Below, one piece after another: positions 63,037 to 64,000 of a DNA stretch of 64,000 bases. Position 1 is the first letter of the stretch. Each line of letters begins with the position of its first letter. The translations under genes and the position numbers were made by a program. The notes below the pieces were generated by a model, which was given only the letters and a program-made list of their open reading frames with translations, was not told the DNA's origin and ran no database searches. Location of the stretch: the NCBI RefSeq assembly GCF_028464225.1, contig NZ_JAQPCN010000001.1, positions 1,426,001 to 1,490,000 of the forward strand, written 5' to 3'. The DNA is from Zeaxanthinibacter sp. PT1 (GTDB lineage: Bacteria > Bacteroidota > Bacteroidia > Flavobacteriales > Flavobacteriaceae).

Positions 63037-64000
63037 CTATGCTTTGGAGGTAAGTGACTTAAAGAATACAAAGCCAAAACCTAGGAATAACATGAAGTGG
63101 AAGGGGAACAGCCCGAAATCATTAAGCGGGATAGCGCTGTACATTCCGAAAAGGAAGTAAATCATTAAACCGAATTCCAGGATCATGTTTGGCGATAGCT
63201 TGGTGGTCAGGTATTTGTTTCCTTTCCAAGTATCGGTTAAATTGTTGATGTTGAACTTTGGGGTTCTTACAAACTCACTCCTTTTACCCATATGCCCTTC
63301 CAGAACAGCTACGGTATTGTGCAGAGAAAAACCTAATGCCACCGAGAAGAAAGTGAAAAAGAGTTTTATATAATCCACAAAATTATCAAAACTACTTCCC
63401 TGTATACTCTTATACGTAAACCAATAGCAAATAAAGAGAATAATAGTACTGACGATAAAAAAGCTGGTTACTTCAAAAATCCAGCCCAGGTGACCATACA
63501 TATTTTTAATGTACAGCATGGGAATACTTAATAGAGCCACTAGAAATACGCAAAGGAACATGGAGCTGTTCAATAAATGCATCACTCCGTGGAACTTGGT
63601 TTTAAAAGGGATATTCTTGGCCTTGATAACACTCCAGACAGTCTTTTTAAAGTTTTCTGCGCCTCCTTTATTCCAGCGAAATTGCTGAGAACGAGCAGCA
63701 CTAATGACCACGGGAAGTTCAGCAGGAGTTTCAACGTCTTCCAGGTATTTGAATTTCCAATTCTTCAACTGAGCACGGTAGCTCAGATCCAGGTCTTCTG
63801 TCAGGGTATCTCCTTCCCAGTTTCCTGCGTCCAGGATACACTCTTTTCTCCAGATACCTGCAGTACCGTTAAAATTGATAAAGTGACCTTTAGCATTTCT
63901 TCCTACCTGTTCCAGGGTAAAGTGGGCATCCAATGCAAATGCCTGTATCCTGGTCAGGGTAGAATAGTCCCTGTTGATGTGGCCCCAGCGTGTTTGTACT
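63037..64000 (-). CDS. Family 2 glycosyltransferase, cellulose synthase-like (N-terminal part outside window)
   Basis: At least 321 C-terminal residues; the frame is open to base 64000, and the N-terminus is cut off. It reads QTRWGHINRDYSTLTRIQ, then NFNGTAGIWRKECI, the TEDLDLSYRAQ motif (catalytic Asp pair) and SQQFRWNKGG (QxxRW), all typical of processive GT2 enzymes. About four to five membrane helices follow. It could make a surface polysaccharide; the sugar cannot be told. It ends at a strong terminator. Confidence 0.93.
   Translation of the reverse strand, partial: VQTRWGHINRDYSTLTRIQAFALDAHFTLEQVGRNAKGHFINFNGTAGIWRKECILDAGNWEGDTLTEDLDLSYRAQLKNWKFKYLEDVETPAELPVVISAARSQQFRWNKGGAENFKKTVWSVIKAKNIPFKTKFHGVMHLLNSSMFLCVFLVALLSIPMLYIKNMYGHLGWIFEVTSFFIVSTIILFICYWFTYKSIQGSSFDNFVDYIKLFFTFFSVALGFSLHNTVAVLEGHMGKRSEFVRTPKFNINNLTDTWKGNKYLTTKLSPNMILEFGLMIYFLFGMYSAIPLNDFGLFPFHFMLFLGFGFVFFKSLTSKA

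Overview
The window comes from a member of the Bacteroidota, most likely a marine member of the Flavobacteriaceae. The evidence is two SusC/SusD outer-membrane pairs, a type IX secretion sorting domain on an amylase, many lipoproteins, repeated promoter elements of the Bacteroidota form TAnnTTTG, and an arginine operon with proC and an acylornithine-type carbamoyltransferase. The species cannot be named from the sequence. I saw no tRNA, rRNA, CRISPR array or insertion sequence.

Layout. 1-801 is the end of an outer-membrane beta-barrel gene. 798-13803 (minus) is a tight six-gene run: three giant FG-GAP/ASPIC-UnbV lipoproteins, a vanadium-haloperoxidase-like lipoprotein, a membrane-anchored GyrI/SRPBCC protein and a propeller-like lipoprotein. 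13989-18517 is a xylose module: a sodium/solute symporter facing xylulokinase and xylose isomerase. 18642-42429 is an alpha-glucan locus. It holds susC1-susD1, a divergent LacI-type regulator, a second operon (susC2-susD2-SusF-like-secreted amylase-FN3 lipoprotein), and a divergent operon (pgmB-maltose phosphorylase-SusA-like amylase-lipoprotein amylase). Three candidate LacI-type operators, one before each catabolic operon, suggest that the regulator controls the whole locus. 42473-52005 is mainly housekeeping: glycerophosphodiesterase, flavoprotein, aquaglyceroporin, TspO, and the mevalonate genes mvaD and mvk with a UbiA prenyltransferase and a pseudouridine synthase. 52009-61521 is an arginine operon (GNAT-argG-argC-proC-argD-argF'-argB-argE'-argH) followed by a BLUF photoreceptor gene. 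61588-64000 holds two membrane glycosyltransferases, the last cut by the window edge.

How the genes work together. Starch or maltodextrin would be bound and cut at the surface by SusD2, the SusF-like protein and the secreted amylase, imported by SusC, trimmed in the periplasm by the two plus-strand amylases, and split in the cytoplasm by maltose phosphorylase and beta-phosphoglucomutase. No inner-membrane maltose transporter is seen here. In the arginine operon a GNAT enzyme probably makes the N-acylglutamate, and the pathway runs through acylated citrulline, with deacylation late.

The strongest unlisted signal is a 26-residue leader peptide gene (61441-61521, minus) just upstream of the arginine operon. 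It has four CGC arginine codons among its last eight sense codons, is preceded by a perfect TAnnTTTG element and is followed by a hairpin. This looks like arginine-responsive transcription attenuation. The other candidate undescribed system is the haloperoxidase and giant-propeller lipoprotein operon at 798-13803.
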